Assembly: GCA_031772625.1 (NCBI GenBank) | Contig: CM062820.1 | Coordinates: 86,410,069 to 86,474,068, forward strand | DNA length: 64,000 bases | Direction: 5' to 3' | Source: Pinus tabuliformis | Lineage: Eukaryota; Streptophyta; Pinopsida; Pinales; Pinaceae | Shown here: positions 1-11,042 of the stretch, piece by piece | Layout: each line of letters opens with the position of its first letter | Numbering within the stretch: the first letter of the stretch is position 1 | Program-made: the position numbers and the translations under genes | Notes under the pieces: generated by a model | Database searches by the model: none | The model's input: only the letters and a program-made list of their open reading frames with translations | What the model was told of the DNA's origin: nothing

Positions 1-1
1 A

Positions 2-2069
2 GCATATTGGTATCCCTCACCCCTTGGCACCTTCATCCAAATGTACAACGCGGAGAAGGCTCCACATGTTTTATTGAAGTTTGCCATGGATAAGTTGGTC
101 ATGCAAGAAGTTGCATATCACATCTCGACAGGGTTGTTAGCGAGACAACATAGGGAGAAGAAGTCATCTTGGCTCACTCTTCCTTTGTGAATCAGGTTGT
201 ATGAGATCCAGAATCTCAAGCATGTTGAGGCCGAGACGAAGGAATTCAAGAGGTTCACCTTCAACACCAGAAGTTTCAATCCATATGACCCGCATCACTT
301 AGTGAAGGACCATTGTATGAGAGTGTATCATCCTTGGATCCACGTGGCGTGTCATTGGCCTGAGGAAGACCAACGGAGATATTGCTACAACTTCTCCAGT
401 CTCAATGTACCAGTTAGAATGGTGGTAGAGTGGTTAGCAGTGTAGAAGGAAACAACATCATCAGCAAAAATAAAGGGAAAAAAACCTATGCTTGACAAAG
501 GCAAGAGGAAGGTTGCTGACACCACAAAGGTAGAGAAAATCTGCAAGTTCAAAGAAGATCCACTCATCTTAAGAGAAGATTTGGAGATTAAGGCAAAGAG
601 GTGACAATGTGACGATAGAATCATGCAAAGGAAAAGAGAGAAGAAGAAGCTGGATGAAGCAGAAAAGGAGTTGCAAGAGTTGAAGTAGCAACTCAGGGAA
701 GAAAAAAAGCTATGCAGAAGAGAGAAGGAAGTGCAGCAGGAACAAGAACAACAGGAGGCACAAAAGGCACATATTGATGAAATTGCACCCATACAGGTTA
801 TTGATTCATCCGAACAACTGGCACATAGTAGACAGGGTGGAAAGTAGCAGGAGCAGGACTTTGCTCAGGAGATTGAACAAATGTTAGAGCAAATGGACAC
901 GGATATGGTTCAACCCGAATTATATCAGGACATTGACCTCATGCCTCAGAACTGAGAGGTCACTCCACGAGCTTCACCAGATCTGGGAGCAAAGAAAGTC
1001 CCAAGCGATCAAGGAGACACTGAAATACTTGAGGACAATCTGCAAGCGAATGTGCACAACATATCATTTGATGAGTCACTACACAGAGTGGTCCAATAAC
1101 ACAAAATGCCCACTCTGGATGTCCATGTATCTCATGCGTAGTTTGAAGTACGAGTGTTCGTGTCCAATGTGCGTAGACATCCAACTGCATTGACCGATGA
1201 TACAAGGGCACAACCAAAGCCACCAAGTCGAGTGTTCAATTCTTGATAGCTGAGAACGAGTGCATGGCTAAGGAGTTACAAGTGGCCAAGCAGGTAGAAG
1301 TGCAAGTTACAAAATCCGCTAGAGTAGAGTTGAGGCAAGCGATACTTGATGAAGTATCATCTCTCGAGACAGTCATGCAGACGTTGTACTTTAGGTTCGT
1401 CAGTGTGCATAAGTCAATTGTCCATCTTAACGGTTGGAAACAACGTTGTGTTAGGAGAGCATGCATCTTGTCAGACATACACATTGTTGTCGATCACATG
1501 CAGATAAGGAGAATGAGGTACAAGGGATCCCCATTGCACTTGCCAAAGATGATGAAGCCAAAGGCAGTGGAGTTGACAGCACGCATCCGAAGTCAGATCA
1601 GGAACTATGAGGAACTCCCGTAGCTCATCACCAACTTACAGACTTCACATGCATGGATGTTCAAGAGCATGGATTGAATTGTGCGCACACATGTGATCCC
1701 ATCCATTAGCACACCCACCGAGGTGAAGACAAAGAACTAAGTCCGACTAGAGCTTGACATGTACTTTGATTAGTTAATGCACATAGCCACCAATGTAGAC
1801 TTGCAGATGAGTGCAGACACTATGCACCAATATGTTGTAGGTTCGGCTATGCTCAGGAACATGATGCACATGCTATCTGACAAGTTGGAAAAAGGTGCCA
1901 AATCAATGTACCTGGATGCAACGAAGGAAAGAGTTTGCTTTTAGAAGGATGTCACCATAGAGTACACAGACCACATAAAAGACTACCAAGCTTGGCATCA
2001 GTTCTCCACCGTCGATCATGGAGAGGATGTCGAAGAGTTAGTCTTTCCACAACTGTCTGAGTCTTAGTG
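2..2069 (+). pseudogene. Decayed ORF, about 690 codons, unknown family
   Basis: One forward frame can be followed from the window edge to a terminal TAG at about 2067. It is broken by in-frame stops near 188, 443, 602, 686, 846, 953, 1098, 1138, 1621, 1675, 1738, 1771 and 1942 and by one frameshift near 1230-1240. A random stretch of this length should hold about 30 stops. The protein sense is coherent: an N-terminal part with aromatic residues, a Lys/Glu/Gln-rich coiled coil at about 600-900, and a helical C-terminal part. I recognise no family. The reading frame probably starts before the window. It is followed by Element 1 and then by LTR-like sequence, so it may be an accessory or last ORF of an older LTR element. 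A decayed host gene is the alternative. Confidence 0.45.
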
Positions 2070-2202
2070 ATGTCTTGCATGGCTTACTTAAGCCCATTAT
2101 TTTCTCACATGGGTACATGTACAGATTGTATTGTAAACATATTGTAAAGTGAAAGACCAAGTGTCAATAGTAGAATGTAGCAGTCATGTGTAAGTTGAAG
2201 AG

Positions 2203-2502
2203 TGTTGGGTCCCTATAATACTAGTGATTACCCCATTACTATTGTAGTTATACTCCCTATTTATATTGTTGTGCCCCTATTACCCCCATATTATTATTTC
2301 TGTGCCCCATAGAATCCCTTTATTGTTATTTTTGTGGCTTTATATTATTATTGTTAGGTCGGCTAGATTATATTGTGACTCCTTAGACTCCTATATATAG
2401 AAAGGAGGTTTTGTCATTTGTATCATCCAAGAATTGTTCATTTATGTAATGTAAAGGAGGTTGCCCCTTCGAAGAGGCTGAATTCTAAGGTGTTGATCTA
2501 TC
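2203..2502 (+). repeat. Element 1 5' LTR (3' end missing)
   Basis: The LTR begins TGTTGGGTCCC, and 300 bp align without gaps to 7662-7961. The last 24 bp present in the 3' LTR (ending CATAACA) are not found here; sequence diverges abruptly after GTTGATCTATC. Confidence 0.88.
2391..2400 (+). promoter_or_regulatory. Putative TATA box of Element 1 5' LTR
   Basis: CTATATATAG lies about 190 bp into the LTR, where a U3 core promoter is expected, and is conserved in the 3' LTR copy. Function is inferred from position. Confidence 0.4.
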
Positions 2503-3118
2503 GTGGCATTTTCACTATAACTTTTTTCTGTGACGTTTCAGAAGTCGCAAAAAAAACCCATTTGAGAAGAAATCAAGCTGAACCTTGGGTCCAAATTTTA
2601 GAGCTTTTCACACAATATTTGTAGAGATATGATCTGAGGAAGTTGGTATTTTTGCACACTCCTGAATTACATTAAAAAAAGGTGACTTGGGGAAAATCGT
2701 CATAACTTTCTCTCTGGGGATCGGATTGAAATTTCGTAAGAAGGTACAGAAATAGGACAGACTGTAATTTCTTGTGTGTGTGTTTCAAATTCAAAGGTTG
2801 AAACAGTGACTCGTGGCACGTCGTACAAGTTCGCTCAACTGAACTAGTCTAAAAGCAAGTCACTATGGGAGATTTCACATAACTCTTCCTTGGAGAATCC
2901 AATTTGGCTCAGACTTGTGGCATTGGAAAGAGGACACAGAAGGCTACTATAGGTAGCAATTTTAGAACTGAATGATCCAAAATTACAGAGATACGTCAGA
3001 TTCAATATCAGGCCTCTATAAAGTGAAAAAAGGTGTGTAGTTTTTTTTTTTAAATTTTTGTGTAAGCTTGGTTTAACGGAATTCAAAGGGCATAGTAAAG
3101 CATTATTATCGGTAACTG
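2503..3118 (+). other. Element 1 untranslated leader, no recognisable PBS
   Basis: This 616-bp noncoding stretch separates the broken LTR end from gag. I see no TGGTATCAGAGC-type primer-binding site. Two loosely similar blocks, near 2700-2770 and 2878-2945, suggest an old internal duplication (CATAACT followed by an ATC-rich segment and an ACAGAA run). Confidence 0.5.
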
Positions 3119-4258
3119 ATGCCCCGAGGAAAGAAAATGCAAACACCTAGTAAGGAACCTGAAAGCTCTAGCATGACTCATGAAGAAGAGGAAGAAATGC
3201 TACATGATATATCAAAATTACAAGAACAAGTGCAACAAATGTCACGCTCACAAAAGCTAACAGAAGCTAAGATAAGTGGCGTGGAATCTAAGATAAATGA
3301 CGTGGAATCTAAGGTAAAGGGAATGGAAGCTAAGATAGATGATTCGAAGACAGATTTGAAGAGAGACATGGCAGATTTGAAGATAGATCTGAAAATAGAC
3401 ATGGAAGAATTGAAGAAGTTGCTATAAGAAAGGGACACTAATGGTGAAAAGGTAGTAAAGGAAACTCATGATGAGAACAAAAGAAATGTTAATCATGATT
3501 CCATAGACGCTAATTTTGGATCGAAGAATCACCATATTCCAAAAATCGATATGAGGAAGTTTGATGGCAAGGATCCCGCCACATGGATATTACAGATGGA
3601 GCAATTCTTCGATCTCAATAATGTGCAAAACGCACAAAAGGTACGTATGGCAACTGTATATTTGGAACCAAATCAGTTTGTATGGTATCAATGGCTTTGC
3701 TCTCGTAAAAAATTTATCACTTGGGCAATTTTTACGGAAGAATTGATAGCACATTATGAAGATACAAAAAGCAACACTTTTTTTAGCCAATTGATAAGTC
3801 TCAAACAAAAGGGTTCAGTAATGGAGCACATTGAGGAGTTCCAAAAATTGAACATAAGGGTAAAAGATATTCCAGAGGAGCATAGGATTGATGTGTTCAT
3901 AGGGTCTTTAAAGGATAATATCCAACATGATGTTCGCCTTTGGGAACCTGATTCATTAGAGAAGGCATTCAGGTTAGCAAGAAAAATGGAAAGCAAAATT
4001 ATGGCAACCAGGAAGCATACCACTCACAACTATAAAGACGGAAGTGTTGTTGCCCCTAGTCTTCCACAACCTATAAGGTTGACACCACAACAATTGGAAG
4101 AAAAAAGAGCAAAAGGGCTTTGTTACAGTTGTGATAGCAAATACACTAAAGGTCATAAGTGTGCTGAGAAGAAATTATTCTACATAGATTGTGAAGAGGA
4201 AGAAGAAAAGGAGAAGAAAGGTCAAAAGAAGAAGATATACTCCAGGAACAAAGCCTAG
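3119..4258 (+). pseudogene. gag: Element 1 gag, one in-frame stop
   Basis: This encodes the Ty3/gypsy Gag of Element 1, the capsid and RNA-binding polyprotein. ATG at 3119 opens a Lys/Glu-rich coiled-coil N-terminus with heptad-like repeats (ESKINDVESK type). A TAA at 3425-3427 interrupts it, and the same frame resumes and reaches TAG at 4256-4258. After the stop come the capsid-like segment beginning RKFDGKDPATW and, near the end, a zinc knuckle CYSCDSKYTKGHKC. The Cys/His spacing CX2CX7HXC is the non-canonical form I associate with chromovirus Gags. The pol frame is -1 relative to gag, and the switch falls in a purine-rich run at about 4195-4250. Whether that offset is a slippage mutation or programmed frameshifting cannot be told from one copy. 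Confidence 0.85.
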
Positions 4259-4296
4259 ATGAAGAACAAATAAATCCGACCATATCTTGTAATGCA

Positions 4297-7200
4297 TTGG
4301 CGGGAATTACCACTCCTCAAACCATCAAGATAGAAGGACAAATCAAGAAGAAAAAGGTAATAGTGTTGATTGATTCAGGAAGCACCCACAATTTTATTCA
4401 TTGTAGGGTAGCAAAAGAATTGAATTGCTTCCTATATCCAGCACCAGAGTGTCAAGTGATGATTGCAAATGGAGGAACAATAAATTGCTCTGGAAAGTGC
4501 CATAATATCAAGCTATCCATGGGAGAATATGTATTGACTAGCCCAATGCTTTCCATTCCAATGGGAGGTGTTGATGTTGTACTAGGAGTCCAATGGCTAC
4601 AATCCTTGGGTACAATAGCTTTTAATTTTCAAGAACTTTTCATCAAATTTTCTACGGAAGGAAAGGAAGTTGAATTAAGGGGTATTGCAGGGAAACCAGG
4701 AAAGATAATCAGCTCTAATGGCATGACAAAGCTTCTAAAAAAGGAGCAAAGAGGTGTAATTGCACAATTATGTTCGCTAGATGTTTCCACATTGGAATCA
4801 TCTATTTCTCCAGATCTCCAAAAAGTCCTGGACAATCATTCCAAGGTATTTGAGACTCCCAAAGGTCTCCCACCTATGCGTGATCATGATCATGCTATTC
4901 ATCTGATTCCAGGAAGTGTTCCTCCAAACATCAGGCCGTACAGATATCCCTATGTCCAAAAAAGTGAAATTGAATGTATGGTTGCAGAAATGCTAGAGGC
5001 TGGTATAATTCAACCGAGTCAAAGTTCTTTCTCAGCTCCAGTAGTATTGGTGCACAAGAAGGATGGATCATGGCGCATGTGTCCGGATTATAGGGAGCTC
5101 AACAAGCTCACTATTAAAGATAAGTTCCCCATTCCTGTTATTGATGAATTACTGGATGAATTGCATGGATCAATTTACTTCACCAAGTTGGATCTTCGTT
5201 CAGGATATCATCAAATCAGAATGAAGATTGAAGACATTCCGAAAATGGCATTTAGAACTCATGAGGGTCATTATGAATTTTTGGTCATGCCTTTTGGCCT
5301 TACCAATGCACCTTCAACATTTCAAGGTTTGATGAATTCAATTTTCAAACCATTCCTTAGAAAATTTGTGTTAGTATTTTTTGATGATATACTAATCTAC
5401 AGCAAGTCTTGGAAGGATCATGTTGAACATGTTGACAGGGTGCTACAACTATTGGAGGAGAAACAATTATATGCAAAAAGATCCAAATGTTTTTTTGGAG
5501 TCCAGGAGGTGGAATATTTGGGTCATATTGTATCTCATGAAGGAGTTAAGGTAGACCCTAGCAAAATTAAAGCCATTAAGGAATGGAAAATCCCCACATC
5601 CATAAAGCATCTGCGAGGATTTCTTGGGTTGACAGGGTATTATCGCAAGTTTGTTAAGAATTATGGGAGAATAGCAGCACCTCTAACAACATTATTGAAG
5701 AAAGATTCATTTTCATGGACTCTGGAAGCAACAAAGGCCTTTGAACATCTTAAAGAGGCAATGTGCCAAGCACCGGTCTTAGCTACACCGGACTTCACAA
5801 AAACCTTTATTGTGGAATGTGATGCTTCAGGAAATGGAATTGGTGTTGTTCTAATGCAAGATGAAAGACCCATTGCTTTTGAAAGTCGTCCAATCAAGGG
5901 AAAGTTTTTAAGCAAAGCTATTTATGAGAAGGAAATGTTGGCAATACTCCATGCACTTAAGAAATGGCGACCCTACCTAATGGGAAGACACTTCAAGGTA
6001 AAAACGGATCATGATAGCCTTAAATACTTTTTAGAACAAAGATTATCCTCTGAAGAGCAACAAAAGTGGGTCACAAAGATGTTGGGTTATGACTTTGAAA
6101 TCATCTACAAAAAAGGGAAGCAAAATGTGGTGGCAGATGCACTCTCAAGAAAGGATGAGGATGTGGAAGCATTGTTGTGTGCCATTTCTATTATCCAACC
6201 AGATTGGATAAACGAAGCAAGGGAGGAATGGAAGAATGACGAAGAAGTGTGGGCACTTATTCGAAAGCTACAACAAGATTCCAGTACTTCTGATACATTT
6301 AGCTGGCAAAATGATTCGTTATGGTACAAAGATCGCTTATACCTCTGTAAGAATTCCCAGCTAAAACAAAAGATTCTTATGGAATTGCACACTTCTCCCT
6401 TAGGAGGGCACTCAGGATTTTTAAAAACTTACCACAGGGTTAAGAAGGAATTTTTTTGGGATGGCCTTAAATCAGATATTCAAAAGTTTGTGGCGGAATG
6501 TTTGGTTTGCCAGCAAAATAAAGTTGAAACAATTAAGACACCGGGTCTATTACAACCTTTATCCATTCCAAGCCAACGTTGGGAGGAGGTTTCAATGGAT
6601 TTTATCACAGGTTTACCCAAGTCTGAGGGAAAGAGTGTCATCATGGTGGTAGTTGACAGACTTACCAAGTATGCACACTTTTGTGCATTATCACATCCAT
6701 TTAAAGCCAGTACAGTTTCTACTGCATTTATGGAAACAGTTCAAAAGCTACATGGAAACCCAAAGATTATTGTAAGTGACAGAGATCCCATTTTCACTGG
6801 AAATTTTTGGACAGAATTATTTTCTTGTCTTGGTACTCAGTTAGCTCATAGCTCATCTTATCATCCTCAATCTGATGGGCAAACTGAGATAGTAAAAAAA
6901 TGTTTGGAAGGATATCTTCGTTGCTTTGTATCTGATAAACAAACACAATGGGTCAAATGGTTGCCTCTGGCTGAATGGTGGTATAACACTTCCTTCCATA
7001 CAGCAACAAAAATGACCCCATTTATGGCACTTTATGGATATCAACCACCATCCATCACATCATATTTAAGAGAAAATTCTAAGGTTCAGGCAGTGGAACA
7101 TCACATCAAACATCAACAACAAGTCCTCCAACTCTTAAAGGATAACCTCGTGTTGGCACAAAATAGAATGAAACAACAAGCAGATCAACATCGCAGTGAA

Positions 7201-7632
7201 AGAAGTTTTGATGTAGGTGATTGGGTATTCCTACGGCTACAACCATATAAGCAAATGTCCCTAAAGCAAGCTAAGAAGGATAATAAATTATCACCAAAGT
7301 ATTATGGTCCGTACAAGGTGTTGCAAAAGATTGGTACTATGGCATACAAATTGGAGCTTCCTGCAGCTTCTCGATTGCACCCAGTTTTCCATGTTTCATG
7401 TTTAAAGAAGGTTATAGGTGACAAGCTCCCAATTCAAACAATATTGCCAGAACTTGACGAGGAAGGAAAAATTATATTGGAACCGGAAGCAGTCACAGAA
7501 ACAAGAACTCGACAGCTACGAAATCGATCAATTTCAGAGTATCTTATCAAGTGGAAGAACTTATCTGCTGAAGATTCCACATGGGAGTATGAGAATTTTA
7601 TGCAGAAGTATCCAAAACTACTCAAGTGTTGA
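4297..7632 (+). CDS. pol: Element 1 Pol polyprotein (PR-RT-RNH-INT-chromodomain)
   Basis: An intact 1111-codon frame in which all the key residues I looked for are present. Protease motif DSGST has its Asp at residue 26. The reverse transcriptase active site FFDD is at 361-364. The RNase H segment begins ECDASG (Asp 509) and ends near DALSR. Integrase has an HHCC module (His about 698, CLVC about 735) and a catalytic triad of D768 (MDFITG), D828 (VSDRDP) and E864 (DGQTE), the last two separated by 35 residues. The C-terminus, about 1050-1105, is a chromodomain ([15 protein letters not shown]), known in other chromoviruses to target insertion to chromatin. The listed start is a TTG; the frame is open upstream, so Pol is normally made as a Gag-Pol fusion. 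The stop lies 29 bp before the 3' LTR. Confidence 0.93.
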   Translation: MAGITTPQTIKIEGQIKKKKVIVLIDSGSTHNFIHCRVAKELNCFLYPAPECQVMIANGGTINCSGKCHNIKLSMGEYVLTSPMLSIPMGGVDVVLGVQWLQSLGTIAFNFQELFIKFSTEGKEVELRGIAGKPGKIISSNGMTKLLKKEQRGVIAQLCSLDVSTLESSISPDLQKVLDNHSKVFETPKGLPPMRDHDHAIHLIPGSVPPNIRPYRYPYVQKSEIECMVAEMLEAGIIQPSQSSFSAPVVLVHKKDGSWRMCPDYRELNKLTIKDKFPIPVIDELLDELHGSIYFTKLDLRSGYHQIRMKIEDIPKMAFRTHEGHYEFLVMPFGLTNAPSTFQGLMNSIFKPFLRKFVLVFFDDILIYSKSWKDHVEHVDRVLQLLEEKQLYAKRSKCFFGVQEVEYLGHIVSHEGVKVDPSKIKAIKEWKIPTSIKHLRGFLGLTGYYRKFVKNYGRIAAPLTTLLKKDSFSWTLEATKAFEHLKEAMCQAPVLATPDFTKTFIVECDASGNGIGVVLMQDERPIAFESRPIKGKFLSKAIYEKEMLAILHALKKWRPYLMGRHFKVKTDHDSLKYFLEQRLSSEEQQKWVTKMLGYDFEIIYKKGKQNVVADALSRKDEDVEALLCAISIIQPDWINEAREEWKNDEEVWALIRKLQQDSSTSDTFSWQNDSLWYKDRLYLCKNSQLKQKILMELHTSPLGGHSGFLKTYHRVKKEFFWDGLKSDIQKFVAECLVCQQNKVETIKTPGLLQPLSIPSQRWEEVSMDFITGLPKSEGKSVIMVVVDRLTKYAHFCALSHPFKASTVSTAFMETVQKLHGNPKIIVSDRDPIFTGNFWTELFSCLGTQLAHSSSYHPQSDGQTEIVKKCLEGYLRCFVSDKQTQWVKWLPLAEWWYNTSFHTATKMTPFMALYGYQPPSITSYLRENSKVQAVEHHIKHQQQVLQLLKDNLVLAQNRMKQQADQHRSERSFDVGDWVFLRLQPYKQMSLKQAKKDNKLSPKYYGPYKVLQKIGTMAYKLELPAASRLHPVFHVSCLKKVIGDKLPIQTILPELDEEGKIILEPEAVTETRTRQLRNRSISEYLIKWKNLSAEDSTWEYENFMQKYPKLLKC

Positions 7633-7649
7633 GGACAACACTTTTTTGA

Positions 7650-7661
7650 AGGAGAGGGGCA
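7650..7661 (+). promoter_or_regulatory. Element 1 polypurine tract
   Basis: A purine-rich run (GGAGAGGGGCA) directly abuts the 3' LTR start TGTTGGG, the expected plus-strand primer site. Confidence 0.7.
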
Positions 7662-7985
7662 TGTTGGGTCCCTATAATACTAGTGATTACCCCATTACTA
7701 TTGTAGTTATACCCCTTATTTATATTGTTGTGCCCCTATTACCTCCATATTGTTATTTCTATGCCCCATAGAATCCCTCTATTGTTATTTTTATGGCTTT
7801 ATATTATTATTGTTAGGTCGGCTAGATTATATTGTGACTCCTTAGACTCCTATATATAGAAAGGATGTTTTGTCATTTGTATCATCCAAGAATTGTTCAT
7901 TTGTGTAATGTAAAGGAGGTTTCCCCCTCGAAGAGGCTGAATTCTAAGGCGTTGATCTATCTTTTCTTGAGCTGGTTTCATAACA
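7662..7985 (+). repeat. Element 1 3' LTR, complete
   Basis: 324 bp, TGTTGGG to CATAACA, followed at once by the AAGAG target duplication. The end is confirmed independently by the related Element 3 LTR, which ends in a matching AGCTAGTTGCATAATA. Confidence 0.88.
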
Positions 7986-8023
7986 AAGAGTCATGAGGGT
8001 AGTTGAAGAATCAAAAAGGGTAA

Positions 8024-8756
8024 TGTTAAGGGTCACCCCTCGCTTTGCTATTTATAGAACCTCATAACTCATTGTACAGGCATTTGGGAGCCAAGCTTTC
8101 TATAGGTATAACTTAGAGAAAGATTGGAGTGTATTGTAACAAGCCTTGCCTTCTCCACAATGTAGAGCTAGTACATCTCTTTGGAGGAGTAGGTAGCAGT
8201 GAATGTAATGTTCTGCTATCCGGGCTAGTGGTTGTCATGGTTGTATGTATGATTGGTTCTTTCACTCTCTTAATATAATAGAGGAAACACGTTTCATGCA
8301 TTTATTTTTATTGTAGTTTGGCTATCCTGGTTACTCTAATGATGTATGTAGCTGTAATTTACGCATGTATGTATGAACTATTCTATATGTGTTTGTATGA
8401 ATCTTATCGAAGCGTGTTATTCGTATAATCAATCACTTTGGATCATCGGTTATCTTGCTTTCCATCTCGTCATGTCTTTCAGCTCGTGTGTTCCCTTTCA
8501 AGCTGCGTGCTATCACAACCTTCCAAGGGGTGCACTCTTCTTCCCTTACATGTGTTAGAGCCTTTGATGCACCTTCCTTGACTTGCTACAAGGTCACACC
8601 ATTGCTTCCAACAAGGACATCTTACTTACCTCTACATGCAACCGCAATCAAGGCGATACCGTACTACCCACTGTTGGGGCTCCTACTCCAAACGGTCTGA
8701 GGTCTAGTTGGGACTTATTACCAGGAAGATCCTTTGACATGTTCGAATTTCCAACA
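8024..8756 (+). mobile_element. Putative 3' LTR of the element hosting Element 1
   Basis: A short purine run AAAAAGGGTAA is followed by TGTTAAGGGTCACCCC, then a TATA-like TATTTATAG at about 8050 and a stretch rich in promoter and polyadenylation-like words. A possible end CCAACA lies at 8751-8756. If right, the decayed ORF at 2-2069 is the last ORF of this element. The matching 5' LTR would be outside the window, so this cannot be tested here. Confidence 0.3.
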
Positions 8757-8888
8757 ACATCAATGTAGCCCAAAAAAAATCACAATTTCACTTGAAATTG
8801 TATCTCTAGATTCTAGTGAAGAAAAGGTTTTGCCCAATAATGATATTGTGCTTAAATAAATTAAATGATTAGTCATAAAAATTAACTA

Positions 8889-8891
<3 letters not shown>

Positions 8892-8936
<45 letters not shown>

Positions 8937-8952
8937 ATCTATCTATCTATCT

Positions 8953-9002
<50 letters not shown>

Positions 9003-9008
9003 TATATT
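8892..9008. repeat. AT microsatellite with internal TCTA repeats
   Basis: About 117 bp of (AT)n interrupted near 8934-8954 by five ATCT/TCTA units. A simple compound repeat with no coding potential. Confidence 0.95.
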
Positions 9009-9558
9009 GTTAAGCTTGGCAGGTCCATCCATTTTCTATTATATATTAGGAAAATTTACACTGCACAGATTGACTAGGTGGCCTCAACTTGCCCCGAGGG
9101 GAAACCAATTCTGTTGGCCACTGGCCAGCGTTATACGCCATCCAAAAACAAAATTGCTTCAGTCTTTCTAGCCAAGCTAGATAAATCTCAATCTCATGTC
9201 TAGATACTACATAACTGTACAAACTAGCATAAGCAACAGGAAAATTAAAAGCTAACCGCATAAACAAAAGTTAAGCATGAGGAATCTAGTCTTTCTGCTC
9301 ATTGGAGATAGAGGCTACAAGAGCAGGGTATTCAACATTTCCCCCCGGCATTCTACAACTCCAGGATGCAAGGGATGTGGTGGTCGATTCGATCCATCAT
9401 GATGTCCTATTTGTGTAACTAAAAGATTATTTTTCCATGTCTTTTTTATAGCTTGGCAGGCACTGCACTGTTACTGCCATCCCCACATAGATTTGTTCCA
9501 TCGCTTTTCCAAGAAGAATTTTCATTAATAAATACAAATAAAGGGTGTGTTTAAAATG
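9009..9558. other. Unassigned intergenic sequence
   Basis: I see no gene, repeat or element end here that I can support. Composition is mixed, with a C-rich patch near 9345. Confidence 0.5.
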
Positions 9559-10766
9559 AGTAATTCTACCACGGGTATTCCTTGGATCTGGGACTAGCGT
9601 CCTCCAATTGTTGATATCTTCCTCTAGTTCACTTCCTACTTAATCTTCGCTTCCTAGTCTTCAATCAGCTTCTGAATTCCCGCGCTCATCTCATCTCGGC
9701 ATGTCGTTGCTGCCTCTGTTATGAGGTGCTTTATGCGCTTATGACCTCTACGTGCTTGATACGTGCTCAACCCCTTGTTTGCTCGGTAGGCTGGACCTCG
9801 CCTACCTCGACCACGTCCTCTTGCTACTCGAGCCATAATCTATGCAGTGACACCCTGTGGATAGTCAAACAAAGTTAGGTTCGTCAAACCTTGCACAACA
9901 TCCCATATTTTTTGTTCATACAATGCTTCTCTTCCATGCTTCACCACCTGAGAGTTAAGGTAGCCCAGAGCCCAAAGGTGGCCAAGGGAATTGGGTTTCT
10001 CACTCGTCTCCCTCGGCTCCTCATAATACCCCTCCCCCTTGCTATGGTTCAATTGCCAGTCATCTCGCTGCATCTAGAGCCAAGCCCTCAAGCTCGTCTG
10101 GAGCCGACCATGGCACTTACATTTATACCTACTTTCAGCACCCTTAGCCAACAGATGCCATCCATGGCTTTACTTGCCCCTCTGTCAAGAATTTCGCCCA
10201 AGATCCTTAGCGTTGCCCTCAATACCATGCAGGTGCCCATTTTCCCAAGGTTTTCTCAGCGTCCTACTGCCATGGCTAAAATGCCTGCCCCCTACCCTCA
10301 GCTCTTTCATGCCTCTCTCTTCAACACCCATCCCCCCAAGAATGGAAAACCTACTATTCCTTATTCCCCTGGTCTGATCAACTAGAGATAGGCCCGTGTA
10401 TCTTCTCAGCTCGCAATTGCTAATGCCGCTGCTAAGATTCTGGTTCGAATGGGATAAAAACAGGCCATGACACTCCCTCTCCTCCCCCAATTCCTCCCAT
10501 ATAGAGGTACTCCCCATTGAGACAACCTCTTTCTTCTCCCTTCCCCCCAACAGAACCCCAACTAGATCATGGAAGTGATACAGGAGCCCAACCAGATCAT
10601 GGAATTGATATAGGAGCGAGACCAAATTACATACCGAGAAACCGTTTCTTGTCCACAACCAAGGTTCCTTGCTTGCCTTTGCCCCTCCCCAGCTCTGAGT
10701 CACCTCCCATCTCCACAACTGCTCTCTCTTACCCTGCACGTCGAACGCCTTAACCTTCTCCACCAC
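9559..10766 (-). pseudogene. Possible decayed ORF, unknown family
   Basis: On the minus strand one frame reads from about 10766 down to about 9559. It is open for 193 codons to a TGA at 10185-10187 and then continues through scattered stops (two between 10076 and 10185, one at 9840-9842, more below 9654). Below 10073 the text looks protein-like and includes a basic MARVARGRGRGRRG segment at 9836, reminiscent of RNA-binding Gag termini. The plus strand also has open stretches of Pro/Ser-rich character at 9891-10385 and 10517-10753, so the strand is uncertain. I recognise no domain. Confidence 0.22.
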
Positions 10767-10980
10767 CCTTTCTTATTCCTTCCTCCACCACCTTGCCAAC
10801 CCACCATCCATGCATTCATATCAAAGGAAACCGCACCCCCTGCCTTGAGCATGTGCGGGACAGCGGTTGTTATGACCTTTGTACAAGCCCATATCACATC
10901 CTAGCCTATTTGCTCTGACAACGTCCCGCATCCCGATTGGGAGAACTAAATAATAATTTTATTATTATTAGCATTAAAAT

Positions 10981-10995
10981 TAATATATATATATA

Positions 10996-11038
<43 letters not shown>
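10981..11038. repeat. AT microsatellite
   Basis: About 58 bp of (AT)n with a single ATCT interruption. Confidence 0.95.

Positions 11039-11042
<4 letters not shown>

Larger units (their letters stand above)
2203..7985 (+). mobile_element. Element 1: Ty3/gypsy chromovirus, nearly complete
   Basis: Order is 5' LTR, leader, gag, pol with protease, RT, RNase H, integrase and chromodomain, polypurine tract, 3' LTR. The total of 5.78 kb with short (about 324 bp) LTRs resembles the Reina-type chromoviruses; the clade call is from size and domain order only. The flanks carry a perfect 5-bp target duplication AAGAG at 2198-2202 and 7986-7990. The two LTRs differ at 12 of 300 comparable positions by my count. 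The element interrupts an older sequence that resumes at 7991. Gag carries one stop and is offset from pol by -1, so this copy is probably not autonomous as it stands. Confidence 0.9.

Noticed and set aside
2-2069. Proof of cytosine deamination from the kind of stop codons
   Set aside because: Every stop codon can be derived from CAA, CAG or CGA by one C-to-T change, so stop identity alone carries no information; only the low number of frameshifts is informative.
7418-7771. Forward ORF overlapping the end of Element 1 pol and its LTR
   Set aside because: It is an out-of-frame shadow of pol; the conserved chromodomain is in the other frame.
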